Positions 52,531 through 61,846 are shown, counted from the stretch's first letter. The stretch: 64,000 nt of DNA from Bifidobacterium primatium (GCF_002802875.1 NZ_PEBI01000001.1:459830-523829), one strand, 5' to 3'. Made by a program: numbers and translations. The notes: a model not told the origin generated them from the letters alone.

Positions 52531-55500
52531 TCAGCATGTCCTTCCATCAGCGTAGTCGACATCGTCCGCATGGAGCACATGGTCGGCGATGCGCATGGCG
52601 GACTCCCGATGCGAGACCAGTACGATCGCCGGCGCGGCATGCCGCGTGGCGGGGATATCCCCAGACTTATCGACGTCGTCCACAGCGCCGTGCGCATTGC
52701 CGGACGCCGCGGCGCCGTCGGCGTCACCGACGTCACCGACGGCCAGCGTGCGGATGGACCGCAGGATCACGGCCTCGTTGAACGCGTCCAGTCGGCTCGT
52801 CGGCTCGTCGAACAGTACCAGATCGGCACGCCGTAGGAACATGCGGGCCAGCCCGATACGCTGGCGCTCGCCTTCGGAGAGGCGGTCTCCGAGCTCGCCC
52901 ACCTGCGTGTCGAGGCCGTCGGGCAGCGACGCGATGAGGTCGTCGACGGAGGCCTTGCGGCAGGCGTCGAGCAGTCGGGCGTCGACGGATGCGGAGCCGT
53001 CGACGCCAGAGGCCGCATCGCCACCGTCCGCTTCGACGTCGGGCACGGCGATGAGCAGGTTCTCGCGTATCGTGCCGTCGAACAGATAGGTCTCCTGCGT
53101 CATCATGGTCTGGATGCGACGACGATGATGCGGCTCGACATCGCGGATGTCGACGCCGGACAGTGCGACGGCGCCGGACTGCGGGTCCCAATAATGCAGC
53201 AGCAGCTTGAGCATCGTCGACTTTCCGGCACCGGAACGGCCCTGGATGCCGAGCACGCCGGTCTTCGGCACCGAAATCGACACGTCGTTGAGCACCGGCC
53301 GGGCTTTCGCCGGCCCGAAGCCGGACTGTGGGTAGGCGAAGGTGACGTGGCTCATCGCCATGCCGTCGTAGCGCGGCGTCTCGGCACCGTTTTCGACGAC
53401 GGCGGGAGCCTCGTCCATCAGAGAGAACAGGCGGCGCGCGGCGGCGAAGGTCTGCGTCAGGTTCGCCGGCAGTGCGCTCAATGCGAGCGTGGGGCCGAAG
53501 GAGCTGGCGATGAGCACCACGGCGATGGCCGATTCGGGGATGGACAGCGGCGTGCCGACGGACGCCCACCAGGCGACGGCCACGGCGGCCGCCACGAAGA
53601 ATTCGACCAGCACGCCGCCGATCGCGGCGAACGAGCCGTTGGCCCGGCTGAGCCTGCCGCGCTCGGCCCACAGCGACTTCGTGCGCGAGGTGATGCCGTC
53701 GACGCGACGGTCTCCCTGACGGAAGCGGATGATCTCGTCGATGCCGCGCATGCCGTCGAGCACGTAGTCGTCAAGCTGCGAGGATTCGCGGCGGATGCGC
53801 TCGCCCATGGGCTTCACGCGGGCGGCGAACGCCTTGGGCAGGGCGGCGCCGACGACCAGATGGGCCACGACGAGCAGCAGGGCGTACCACGGGTCGAGCG
53901 CGGCCAATGCCACGGCGAACACGAGGGAGGTGACGGTGGCGATGGCGACCGGCGAGATGGTGTGGGCGAAGAAGATCTCGAGCAGCTCCACGTCGGTGGT
54001 GATCAATGCGATGAGGTCGCCCCTGCCGCGTCCCGCGAGTTTGGCGGGGGCCAGACGGCGCAGCGCGCCGAAGGCCTTGTCGCGGAAGAGCGCCAGCAGG
54101 CGGAATGCCACGTTGTGGTTCATGTACTGCTCGACGTATCGCATGGCGCCGCGCAATACCGCGCTGACGACCATCACGGCGACGGATGCGCCGAAGCCGA
54201 GCCCCCAGACGGGGTGGCCGGCGAGCGTGAGCACGGCGAAGACGCCGAATACGGGGATGGCCGCGGCGGCGAGGTGGCCGATCGTGCCGCAGACGACGGC
54301 GAGCGTCATGAATCCGCGCAGCGGCGACGCCACGCGCAGGAGACGCGCGATGAGCCTGCCGGTCGAGGAGGTATCCGCAGCGGCCGGGGCGGTGCGTCCG
54401 GCATCGTCCGATGTCGCGGTGCCGGTTCGTTCCGCAACGTCGGCCGGTATGGCAGCGGCATCCGCAGAGGCGGCCGCCACGTCATCCGAAGCAGCGGCGA
54501 TCGCCGCGCCGTGGCCGGCCCCATCGAGGTCTTCCACCGCGCTCTGCGTACGGAACATGCGGGCGTAGACGCCGTCGGCATCGGCCATGAGCGCGGCATG
54601 CGGCCCGGTCTGTACCACGGCGCCGTGGTCGAACACCACGACAGTGTCGGCATCGACGGCGTTGGCCATGCGATGGGTGATCATGATGACCGTCTTATGC
54701 GCGGCGAGTTCGTGGATGGCTTCGAGGATCAGCCGCTCGCTCTCGACGTCCACGTTGCTGGTGGCCTCGTCGAATACGTATACGGCGGAGTCGTGGAGCA
54801 GGCCGCGGGCCAGGGCGATGCGCTGGCGCTGCCCGCCGGAGAGGTTGCCGCCGTCGTCGGCGATGGGCATGTCGAGTCCGTCGGCGCCATTGCGGACGAT
54901 GTCGTCGATGCGGGCCGCATGCAGGGCGGCCATGAGCTCGTCGTCGCCGGCGTCGGGGCGGGCCATGAGCAGGTTCTCGCGCAGCGTGCCGCGGAACAGG
55001 TGGCTGGTGGCGGAGACGATGGTCACGTCCTGCAGCAGGGCGTCGAGCGTGAGATCACGCAGTTCGACGCCGCCCAACGTCAGCGAGCCTTCGTATCCGG
55101 TGAGGCGGCCGCTGATCAGACCGGCCGCAGTGGACTTGCCCGATCCGCTCGCGCCCACGACGGCGGTGAGCGTGCGAGGCCTGGCCGTGAACGTCGCGCC
55201 GTGCAGGGCGTAGGTCCCGGCGGGATCGTCATCGGAGGCCGTATCGGCGCCGTAGGCGAACGATACGCCATCGAACGTCACCTCGACGTCGCCGGCCGGC
55301 AGCGGGCGGCCGCCGTGCTCGGGTTCGGGGAGATCGAGCAGCGCGAAGATCTTCCGGCTCGACGTCATGCCGTTCATGGCCACATGGAAGTAGGAGCCGA
55401 GCTGACGCAGCGGGATGAAGAAGTCCGCGGAGAGCAGCACGACCAGCAGGAATCCGGTCAGCGGCAGCGCGACATCGGGCGAGAGATACTGCCAGAGCGC

Positions 55501-56379
55501 CACGATGATGCCGGCGGCGCTGCCGCCGTATGCCACGAGGTCCATCACCGACAGCGAGCGCAGCTGGATCTGCAGCACGTTCATGGTCATCACGCGGAAT
55601 TCCTCGGCGCGACGGTTCATGACGGCGTGCGCGCGCTCGTCGGCGTCGAAGATCTTCAATGTTTCGAGCCCCTGGAGGTCGTCGAGGAAGGTGGAGCCGA
55701 GGTCGGTGTATTTGCCCCAGTATTTCTTGAAGACGCGGGCGGCGCTCATCGCCACGAGACCCACGATCAGCACGATCAGCGGCGCGCAGACGAGCAGCGT
55801 CGCCGCCGCGGGGATATTGACGGGCAGCAGCACGACGAACAGGGTGACCGGTGCAAGGATGCTGAAGAACAGCTGCGGCAGGAACAGTTCGAAGAAGGTC
55901 TGCACCTGTTCGATGCCCTCGCCGGCGAGCTGCACCACGTCGGCGGTTCGCGTGACGTTGGGATATGAGGGACCGAGCGTGAGCATCTTGCGCATGAGCT
56001 TCTGCCGCAGCGCCAGTTTGACGCGTTCCGCGGCGAGGAAGCCGAAGTGCGTGGCGGCGCGGGTGGCGGCGTAGCGCACGGCGGCGATGACGACGAACGC
56101 GGCGGCATACACGGCGATGGCATGGCCGTCGGGCGCGGGCACGAAGGCGGCGAGCCGTTCGAGCGGCGTCGGCGTGACGCAGCCGCCGTTCGGGTCGACC
56201 TGACAGACCGCCGCGACCGGCGCATTGCGGTCGACGGCACGCAACAGATCGGCGAGCGCGAGCACCACGGTGACGGCGAACGCGATGTTGGCGATCAGCA
56301 TCACCCACAACGCCGCGACCTTCGCCGCCACGAGCCGGCCGATGCCGGGGGCCACCGAGAACAATCGTTTGTCGAACAT
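52531..56379 (-). CDS. fused CydDC-type thiol exporter ABC protein, 1282 aa
   Basis: Two half-transporters in one chain. First half: six helices, then Walker A VVGASGSGKSTAAG (about 408) and LSGGQRQRIALARGL. A linker of about 55 Ala/Asp/Thr residues (about 610-665) follows. Second half: six helices, Walker A IQGRSGAGKSTML (about 1050), the altered signature LSEGERQRIGLARMF, and VLFDEPTSRLDAFNEAV. In E. coli CydDC exports cysteine and glutathione and is needed for cytochrome bd; there it is two proteins. ATG 56379 has GGAAGGGACTGC upstream. No cydAB is nearby. Confidence 0.85.
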   Translation of the reverse strand: MFDKRLFSVAPGIGRLVAAKVAALWVMLIANIAFAVTVVLALADLLRAVDRNAPVAAVCQVDPNGGCVTPTPLERLAAFVPAPDGHAIAVYAAAFVVIAAVRYAATRAATHFGFLAAERVKLALRQKLMRKMLTLGPSYPNVTRTADVVQLAGEGIEQVQTFFELFLPQLFFSILAPVTLFVVLLPVNIPAAATLLVCAPLIVLIVGLVAMSAARVFKKYWGKYTDLGSTFLDDLQGLETLKIFDADERAHAVMNRRAEEFRVMTMNVLQIQLRSLSVMDLVAYGGSAAGIIVALWQYLSPDVALPLTGFLLVVLLSADFFIPLRQLGSYFHVAMNGMTSSRKIFALLDLPEPEHGGRPLPAGDVEVTFDGVSFAYGADTASDDDPAGTYALHGATFTARPRTLTAVVGASGSGKSTAAGLISGRLTGYEGSLTLGGVELRDLTLDALLQDVTIVSATSHLFRGTLRENLLMARPDAGDDELMAALHAARIDDIVRNGADGLDMPIADDGGNLSGGQRQRIALARGLLHDSAVYVFDEATSNVDVESERLILEAIHELAAHKTVIMITHRMANAVDADTVVVFDHGAVVQTGPHAALMADADGVYARMFRTQSAVEDLDGAGHGAAIAAASDDVAAASADAAAIPADVAERTGTATSDDAGRTAPAAADTSSTGRLIARLLRVASPLRGFMTLAVVCGTIGHLAAAAIPVFGVFAVLTLAGHPVWGLGFGASVAVMVVSAVLRGAMRYVEQYMNHNVAFRLLALFRDKAFGALRRLAPAKLAGRGRGDLIALITTDVELLEIFFAHTISPVAIATVTSLVFAVALAALDPWYALLLVVAHLVVGAALPKAFAARVKPMGERIRRESSQLDDYVLDGMRGIDEIIRFRQGDRRVDGITSRTKSLWAERGRLSRANGSFAAIGGVLVEFFVAAAVAVAWWASVGTPLSIPESAIAVVLIASSFGPTLALSALPANLTQTFAAARRLFSLMDEAPAVVENGAETPRYDGMAMSHVTFAYPQSGFGPAKARPVLNDVSISVPKTGVLGIQGRSGAGKSTMLKLLLHYWDPQSGAVALSGVDIRDVEPHHRRRIQTMMTQETYLFDGTIRENLLIAVPDVEADGGDAASGVDGSASVDARLLDACRKASVDDLIASLPDGLDTQVGELGDRLSEGERQRIGLARMFLRRADLVLFDEPTSRLDAFNEAVILRSIRTLAVGDVGDADGAAASGNAHGAVDDVDKSGDIPATRHAAPAIVLVSHRESAMRIADHVLHADDVDYADGRTC

Positions 56380-56641
56380 GCAGTCCCTTCCATATTGGAA
56401 CATCCCCGCCGGGAAATATCCCGCTTGAAAATATCCCCACCACGGTAGCGTGATTCGCCGGTCTTGGGAAGGGTCGATTTGGTCACATTCGGTTTTGCCG
56501 GCGTCCCGACGTCTTTCGGCGGCGGGCCGCGATGCCCTTGCCGACGGTCGGGGTTCACAGTGGACACGTCACAGATGCCGCATGTTTGACAAAAGACAAT
56601 CGCTGATATTTCAGGCGTGTCGCCAGTTTTACAAATTATAT

Positions 56642-56670
56642 TTGCAAAAGTCTTTTCTATAAGCTATAGT
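56642..56670 (+). promoter_or_regulatory. promoter upstream of the short ORF and polyol dehydrogenase
   Basis: TTGCAA (56642-56647), a 17-base spacer, then TATAGT (56665-56670). This is the strongest sigma-70-like site seen in the window. The AT-rich stretch 56580-56640 just upstream contains TTTGACAAAAGACAA and may hold operators. I see no gene in 56380-56753. Confidence 0.7.
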
Positions 56671-56753
56671 CAGTATCAACAACGCAACGAAGCAGCCGCC
56701 GCACAGGCGACGAAAACCAACCGCCATTCAACGACGACAGGAGGTGAACCACC

Positions 56754-56843
56754 ATGATGAACTTCTTTGCCGATTCGGCCCTCGCGGAAGTGCAGTTCCG
56801 TCACCGCAGGGAACGTCTGGTCGGCCGCCTCACCCACATGTAA
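56754..56843 (+). CDS. 29-codon ORF with ideal ribosome site, possible leader peptide
   Basis: MMNFFADSALAEVQFRHRRE then RLVGRLTHM and TAA. ACAGGAGGTGAACCACC places a full-length Shine-Dalgarno eight bases before the ATG, stronger than that of any enzyme gene here. It follows the 56642 promoter by about 80 bases and ends 137 bases before the dehydrogenase ATG. The basic RHRRER stretch contains five arginines and histidines, as in attenuation peptides, but no clear terminator/antiterminator pair was found downstream. It may instead be a small protein. I do not recognise a family. Confidence 0.6.
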   Translation: MMNFFADSALAEVQFRHRRERLVGRLTHM

Positions 56844-56980
56844 AGACCTTCGGCATACAGCCCTTCTGCGACACGGCCGTCGCCCGACATCCCCTTCCGG
56901 ATTCATCACCCCGGATTCAACGAAGAATTCAAATACCAAACCACTTATCTCACGGACTTTTACATAAGAAGGAAATCATC

Positions 56981-57985
56981 ATGAAGGCTCTTGTCCTCAC
57001 CGGCGTCAAGCAGTTCGAAATCCAGAACCTGCCCACCCCCGAAATCGCACCGAACGAAGTGCTCATCAACACCGCATACGCCGGCGTATGCGGCACCGAC
57101 CACGACCTGTACGCCGGCCGCCCAGGCTCCGCCGCCGCCGTCCCGCCGATCGTGCTCGGCCACGAGAACTCCGGCATCGTCGAAGCCGTCGGTGCCGAGG
57201 TCACCAACGTCAAGCCCGGCGACCGCGTGGCCGTCGACCCGAACATCTACTGCGGCCAGTGCGAGTACTGCCTCACCCAGCGCCCCGAACTGTGCGACCA
57301 CCTCAGCGCCGTCGGCGTGACCCGCGACGGCGGCCTCGCCGAACAGTTCACCGCCCCCGCCTCCGTGGTCTACCAGCTGCCCGACAACGTGAGCCTGCGC
57401 GACGCCGCCGCCATCGAGCCCGTCTCCTGCGGCGTGCACGGCCTCGACCTGCTCGACCTCCACCCCTACCAGAAGGCCCTCGTGATCGGCGACGGCTTCA
57501 TGGGCCAGATCTTCGCCCAGCTGCTCCAGGCCTACGGCGTGCATCAGGTGGACCTCGCCGGCATCTTCGACGACAAACTCGCCCGCAACAAGGAGAAGTT
57601 CGGCGTCACCGAAACGTTCAACACCACCCGCGAGCCGATTCCCGCCGACGCCTACGATGTCGTCATCGAGGCCGTCGGACTGCCCGCCACCCAGGCCCAG
57701 GCCGTTGCCGCCACCAAGAAGGGCGCCCAGGTGCTCATGTTCGGCGTCGGACCGCAGGAGGCCCACTTCGAGATGAACACCTACGAGATCTACAAGAAGC
57801 AGCTGACCATCCAGGGCTCCTTCATCAACCCGCTGACCTTCAAGGACGCCATCGCCCTCGTCTCCACCGGCAAGATGAACATCGGCGGCCTCATCAGCCA
57901 CGAGCTCGAACTCGAAGAGGTGCAGGACTTCCTCGACGGCAAGATCAAGGGCGTCTCCAAGGCGGTCGTCAAGGTCGGCAAGTAA
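56981..57985 (+). CDS. zinc-dependent alcohol/polyol dehydrogenase, 334 aa
   Basis: MDR-superfamily enzyme. Catalytic zinc ligands Cys in YAGVCGTDHDLYAG and His-Glu in VLGHENSG; structural zinc cysteines in IYCGQCEYCLTQRPELC; a nucleotide-binding region GDGFMGQIFAQLL in place of the usual GxGxxG. It most resembles sorbitol, arabitol or threonine dehydrogenases. It is followed by an RbtT-type carrier and VOC gene on the same strand. AAGAAGGAAATCATC precedes the ATG. Confidence 0.9.
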   Translation: MKALVLTGVKQFEIQNLPTPEIAPNEVLINTAYAGVCGTDHDLYAGRPGSAAAVPPIVLGHENSGIVEAVGAEVTNVKPGDRVAVDPNIYCGQCEYCLTQRPELCDHLSAVGVTRDGGLAEQFTAPASVVYQLPDNVSLRDAAAIEPVSCGVHGLDLLDLHPYQKALVIGDGFMGQIFAQLLQAYGVHQVDLAGIFDDKLARNKEKFGVTETFNTTREPIPADAYDVVIEAVGLPATQAQAVAATKKGAQVLMFGVGPQEAHFEMNTYEIYKKQLTIQGSFINPLTFKDAIALVSTGKMNIGGLISHELELEEVQDFLDGKIKGVSKAVVKVGK

Positions 57986-58031
57986 GCCTCGCTTCACTGC
58001 TGGGATGAGCGGGAGGGGTGTGCCCTTCGCT

Positions 58032-58453
58032 ACACACTCAAGGCCGTTCGGCCTCGCTCCGGGGTTTGTTTGCAAAGCATAACAAACCCCTCCGCTGCCT
58101 ACGGTTGCGAAGGGCGCACCCCTCCCTCCACCACGGTGGCGCGAGTACTTGGCCTCAAGGGTGTGGGAGCGGTAGCGCTCCATGCCTCTGGCTCCCCCTG
58201 AAGCTCAGGGGGAGCTGTCAGCCGCAAGGCTGACTGAGGGGGTTTGCCCCTCACGATACGAACCAATCCTCCAAGGTCCGATACGCATTCTGCGATCGTA
58301 GGCTAGTGAAGGGGTGCGCTGGGCTCTGCCAAGCCACACCTCGGAGCGAGGCCGCTGAGCCGTTAAAAGAACAGTCCGGTGGACTGTTCTTAGGCGATGC
58401 GAGCAGCCACCAAGGCTGCGAGGGCCAGCATCAGCTGGCTGCCTTGAGTGTGT
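58032..58453. mobile_element. 422-base composite repeat element bounded by 13-bp inverted repeats
   Basis: ACACACTCAAGGC at 58032-58044 is the exact inverse of GCCTTGAGTGTGT at 58441-58453. Inside are a GGGGTTTG/CAAACCCC hairpin (about 58060-58092), a CTCCCCCTGA/TCAGGGGGAG and GTCAG/CTGAC repeat (58190-58248), and AGAACAGTCC-GGT-GGACTGTTCT followed by TAGGCGATGCGAG (about 58368-58400). No ORF is credible. It resembles a MITE or a nest of small repeats. It separates the dehydrogenase from its carrier. Confidence 0.6.
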
Positions 58454-58549
58454 CGAGCATCATACATCGGCACGTGGCGCGGCACAGCATTCACGCACAC
58501 ATTCGAAAAATTCCGCAATGAGGCGGGACACAGATTAGGAGAGACGACA

Positions 58550-59941
58550 ATGATCAGGCTTTTTGAGAAATTCGGTATTCCACGGACCCTGCTGCTCGGA
58601 TTCCTTGCCGTGGCCATCTTCATGACCGGCGATGGATTCGAGCTCACCTTCCTCTCCAAATACATGGTCGACCAGGGCTTCACCGCCTCGCAGGCGTCCC
58701 TGCTCGTCACCGTCTACGGTCTGTTCGCCGCACTCGGCGGCTGGACGGCCGGCGTGCTCGCCGAGATGTTCGGTGCCCGCCGCGTCATGATGTTCGGCGC
58801 ATGCTGGTGGATCGGCGTGCATCTCGTCTTCCTCGGTCTCGCCCTGCCGAGCGGCATCTACCCGTTCATCCTGGGCATCTACGCGGTGCGTGGCATCGGC
58901 TACCCGCTGTTCATCTACTCGTTCGTCGTGCTCATGGCGCAGTACATCCCGCCGGCCCGACTCGCCTCCGCCACCGGCTTCTTCTGGACCTGCTTCTCGC
59001 TGGGCATCGGCGTGTTCGGCGCCTATCTGCCGAGCTACATCATGCCGCACTTCGGCGAGTACCGCACCTTCTGGTTCGCCCTGCCGTTCTCGATTATCGG
59101 CACCATCATGTGCTTCTTCTGCGTGCCGAAGAACAAGGTGCTCAAGGGCGACGGCCTGAGCACCACCGAAAAGCTGAAGGAGCTCACCGACGGCGCCACC
59201 ATCCTGTTCACCAACCGCAAGATCGCCATCTGCGCCGTCATCCGCATCATCAACAACCTGCTGCTCTACGGCTTCCCAGTCATCATGCCGCTGTACCTGT
59301 GCACCACGAAATACGGCGGCATCAACATCTTCAGGACCGAGGAATGGATGCGCATCTGGGGCTTCGTGTTCGTCGTCACGCTGATCTTCAACACCTTCTG
59401 GGGCTGGTTCATGGACCGCTTCGGCTGGATCTGGCCCATGCGCTGGTTCGGCTGCGGCGTGCTGGCCGTCGGCTCCGTGCTCTTCTACTACATGCCCCGC
59501 TGGTTCGGACCGAACGCACTGATGATGATCGTCGCCTCCATCGTGGTCGGCATCGGCACCTGCGCGTTCTCCTGCCTGCCCACGGTCATGACGCTCGAGG
59601 CCCCCGACAAGCAGGGCGCGGCGCTCTCCGCCTACAATCTCGCCGCCGGCCTGACCACGTTCGTCGGCCCCGGCATCGCCACGGTGCTGCTGCCCGTCAT
59701 CGGCATCGAAGGCATCTGCTGGACGTACGCGGCGCTGTACGTGGTGGCGCTGCTGCTCACGTTCACCCTGCATCCGAAGCAGCCCGGCTTCGACGAGAAG
59801 GGCCATCGCATCCCCGGCGCCAGGACCATCGGCGACGAGCTGGTCGAAGAGGCCGAGCAGGACATCACCCTCGTGGCCGCTTCCACCGCCAGCACCGGAA
59901 GCCCCGACGCCAAGACCACCAAGGTCATGGCCACCGCCTGA
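58550..59941 (+). CDS. RbtT/DalT-family MFS polyol transporter, 463 aa
   Basis: Twelve-helix carrier of the alpha-polyol group that includes ribitol and D-arabitol importers: IPRTLLLGFLAVAIFMTGDG, VDQGFTASQASLLVTVYGL, FGARRVMMFGACWW, RGIGYPLFIYSFVV and a mid-loop LSTTEKLKELTDGATILF. AGGAGAGACGACA precedes ATG 58550. Together with the upstream dehydrogenase it suggests uptake and oxidation of a sugar alcohol. A paralogue is at 63069-64000. Confidence 0.9.
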   Translation: MIRLFEKFGIPRTLLLGFLAVAIFMTGDGFELTFLSKYMVDQGFTASQASLLVTVYGLFAALGGWTAGVLAEMFGARRVMMFGACWWIGVHLVFLGLALPSGIYPFILGIYAVRGIGYPLFIYSFVVLMAQYIPPARLASATGFFWTCFSLGIGVFGAYLPSYIMPHFGEYRTFWFALPFSIIGTIMCFFCVPKNKVLKGDGLSTTEKLKELTDGATILFTNRKIAICAVIRIINNLLLYGFPVIMPLYLCTTKYGGINIFRTEEWMRIWGFVFVVTLIFNTFWGWFMDRFGWIWPMRWFGCGVLAVGSVLFYYMPRWFGPNALMMIVASIVVGIGTCAFSCLPTVMTLEAPDKQGAALSAYNLAAGLTTFVGPGIATVLLPVIGIEGICWTYAALYVVALLLTFTLHPKQPGFDEKGHRIPGARTIGDELVEEAEQDITLVAASTASTGSPDAKTTKVMATA

Positions 59942-59956
59942 CCACGGCTACCTTCC

Positions 59957-60013
59957 GGCTCCCCCTGCCTTGCAAGGGGAGCTGTCAGCCTCCAGGCGTG
60001 ACTGATGGATTCG
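59957..60013. repeat. degenerate GGCTCCCCCT/AGGGGAGCTGTCAG repeat
   Basis: GGCTCCCCCTGCCTTGCAAG, then GGGGAGCTGTCAGCC and GGCGTGACTGATGG: the CTCCCCT family with several mismatches, 15 bases after the carrier stop. Confidence 0.7.
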
Positions 60014-60203
60014 CCGGTCACGCCTCGGATTCCGAGCTTCACGCATCATCCTCCCCTGAACATCACCGTCGTACATCAATCGACGATTGCATCAAAGTAT
60101 CATCATTCGGCAAATGGCGCGGCATTGCGGCGACGCCAGACACGACACGACTCCATACACTGAAATCACTCAAATCACCAACCCTCGCAAAGGAGCATCG
60201 ACC

Positions 60204-60608
60204 ATGGCCGATCCCAAGCCCATGACCGCATTCACCACCGATTTCCAACATTCCGGCATGCCCGCCAAAAACCTCGACGAAACCATCGAGTTCTACACGA
60301 AGAAGCTCGGCTTCGAGCTGGCCGGCCTGTTCCACAACGGCGAGAACCGCTGCGCGTTCCTACGCTACGGCCATCTGACCATCGAGACGTGGGAAGGCGA
60401 CCCGGCGCCGATGGAGACCGGCGCCATCAACCACTGGGCGTTCGACACCCCGGATATCGAGGCCGCGTTCGAGAACGCCAAGGCGCTCGGCCTGCGCTTC
60501 AAGGACACCGAGATCCAGTCCATCCCCTCGTTCTGGAGCAACGGCATCCGCTTCTTCAACGTCTACGGCCCGAACAACGAGACCATCGAGTTCTGCCAGA
60601 TCGTGTGA
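60204..60608 (+). CDS. VOC-family (glyoxalase-fold) protein, 134 aa
   Basis: Paired beta-alpha-beta-beta-beta modules: DFQHSGMPAKNLDETIEFYT, KLGFELAGLFHNGENRCAFL, then GAINHWAFDTPDIEAAFENA and GIRFFNVYGPNNETIEFCQI. Metal-ligand positions (His in DFQHSG, Glu in LTIETWEG, His in INHWAF, Glu in TIEFC) are all present, so a metal-dependent isomerase, lyase or epimerase is plausible. CAAAGGAGCATCGACC precedes the ATG. Placed after a polyol carrier, it may process a ketose derived from it (inference). Confidence 0.88.
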   Translation: MADPKPMTAFTTDFQHSGMPAKNLDETIEFYTKKLGFELAGLFHNGENRCAFLRYGHLTIETWEGDPAPMETGAINHWAFDTPDIEAAFENAKALGLRFKDTEIQSIPSFWSNGIRFFNVYGPNNETIEFCQIV

Positions 60609-60624
60609 GGAAAAAAACACGACG

Positions 60625-60677
60625 AAAAGTGGCACGGGGTACGGGATTCCAGAGAATTCGTACTCCGTGCCACTTTT
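60625..60677 (+). terminator. strong terminator after the VOC gene
   Basis: AAAAGTGGCACGG (60625-60637) with CCGTGCCACTTTT (60665-60677), extended by GTACG/CGTAC pairing, then TTCTT. Confidence 0.9.
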
Positions 60678-60741
60678 CTTAGCCGTATGCCCTTCGGAAT
60701 CGTTGAAAAATCAACGATTCACATATCTCTGCGTACGTGAA

Positions 60742-60857
60742 TTCCGGCACGGAACGAACAAAGCAATCGTTCTGTCGTTCCCTGCCAGGAAATTCCGCCA
60801 CGGAACGACAGAACTCGTCATATCGACATTCCCCGCCAAGATAACCAGCCACGGAAC
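60742..60857. repeat. tandem 51-bp repeat with TTCCGNCACGGAAC core
   Basis: Cores lie at 60742-60755 and 60793-60806; CAGCCACGGAAC in 60846-60857 is the third, again 51 bases on. The core TTCCG-NNA-CGGAA is palindromic. 51 is divisible by three, so both strands stay open and encode 17-residue repeats, but no ribosome site or family supports a protein. It sits between converging genes. Confidence 0.8.
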
Positions 60858-60925
60858 GTGAGCCAAAACCCCTGCCATGGAATTGTTCTTCGGCAGTATC
60901 CCGTACGACGCTGGCGACCACCCAC

Positions 60926-61846
60926 TCACCGGCCGGCATGGGCCTTGCGATACTTGGACGGTGTCATACCGGTCCGGGCCAGGAACCGACGGTTGAAATT
61001 GGAGGCATTGGCATAGCCGCTCAGTCGCCGGATTCTGGCGATGGGCATCGTCGTGGTGGTCAGCAGTCGGCATGCACGGCCGATTCTCAGCTGGCAGACG
61101 AAATCGGAGAACCCGATGCCGGCCACGTTCTTGAAGAACCGGGAAAACGTCGACGTACTCATCGATGCGGACCTCGCCGCCTGTTCGAGACTGACATCAT
61201 CGAGATTCGCCGATATATAGGCGATCGTCGAGTTTATGGCGGCCTCGGCGCCGACCGCGGTATCGGGATTGTAATCCGGCGTGACCACCGTGCGGGATTC
61301 CTCTGCCGGAGCCTGTTCAAACACCGAAAGCAGAGCGACGAGATCGGCGACCCTCCATGACGGCGTATGACCGCCCATGGCCACCAGCAGATCGCCCGCG
61401 ACCTTGGCCGACTCGCCGGAAAGCACGATGGCCTGCTGCGAGCGCCGCAGCACCCGTTCGAAACCAGCGGCCTCGGGGAAGATGCCCATCAGTCTGCGAA
61501 CGGTCTGGGGACGGACGTGGCAGAGCACATCCCGCTGCGGCAACCGCTCCCCCGGGATGATGTCGGACAGCCAATTATGCGGCAGGTTTGACCCGACCAT
61601 CGCCACATGACCGGCTTCGAACGGCATCAGCCCATCCCCTGCCATGAACTGTCCGCTGCCTTCACGAATGAGATGGAATTCGATTTGCGGATGGTAATGC
61701 CACTTGGCCAGCGAACTCGGGTATCCGTGGCATGCCCATCTGATCGAGGCGTCGGACTCGGGGACGATCACCTCAAGCGTTCCCGAACCGGAATGCGCAT
61801 CGGCGTCGAATCCCCCGACCACCGTGCTTATCGGCCATGCATTCAT
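60926..61846 (-). CDS. AraC-family transcriptional regulator
   Basis: N-terminal cupin-like sensor domain (about 30-130; YHPQIEFHLIREGSGQFMAG) and a C-terminal double HTH (LEQAARSASMSTSTFSRFFK; RIRRLSGYANASNFNRRFLA, ending GMTPSKYRKAHAGR). 306 residues. CAAGGGGCATTGAC precedes the ATG. Lying downstream of the second polyol operon on the same strand, it is the only local candidate to control either or both polyol units. Confidence 0.92.
   Translation of the reverse strand: MNAWPISTVVGGFDADAHSGSGTLEVIVPESDASIRWACHGYPSSLAKWHYHPQIEFHLIREGSGQFMAGDGLMPFEAGHVAMVGSNLPHNWLSDIIPGERLPQRDVLCHVRPQTVRRLMGIFPEAAGFERVLRRSQQAIVLSGESAKVAGDLLVAMGGHTPSWRVADLVALLSVFEQAPAEESRTVVTPDYNPDTAVGAEAAINSTIAYISANLDDVSLEQAARSASMSTSTFSRFFKNVAGIGFSDFVCQLRIGRACRLLTTTTMPIARIRRLSGYANASNFNRRFLARTGMTPSKYRKAHAGR

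Noticed and set aside
58032-58453. Transposase remnant inside the composite repeat
   Set aside because: No frame in either strand gives DDE or HUH motifs, so only the inverted ends support mobility.
60667-60939. Small ORFs on both strands with 17-residue repeats
   Set aside because: Explained by the 51-bp tandem repeat; no ribosome site, overlaps the VOC terminator.
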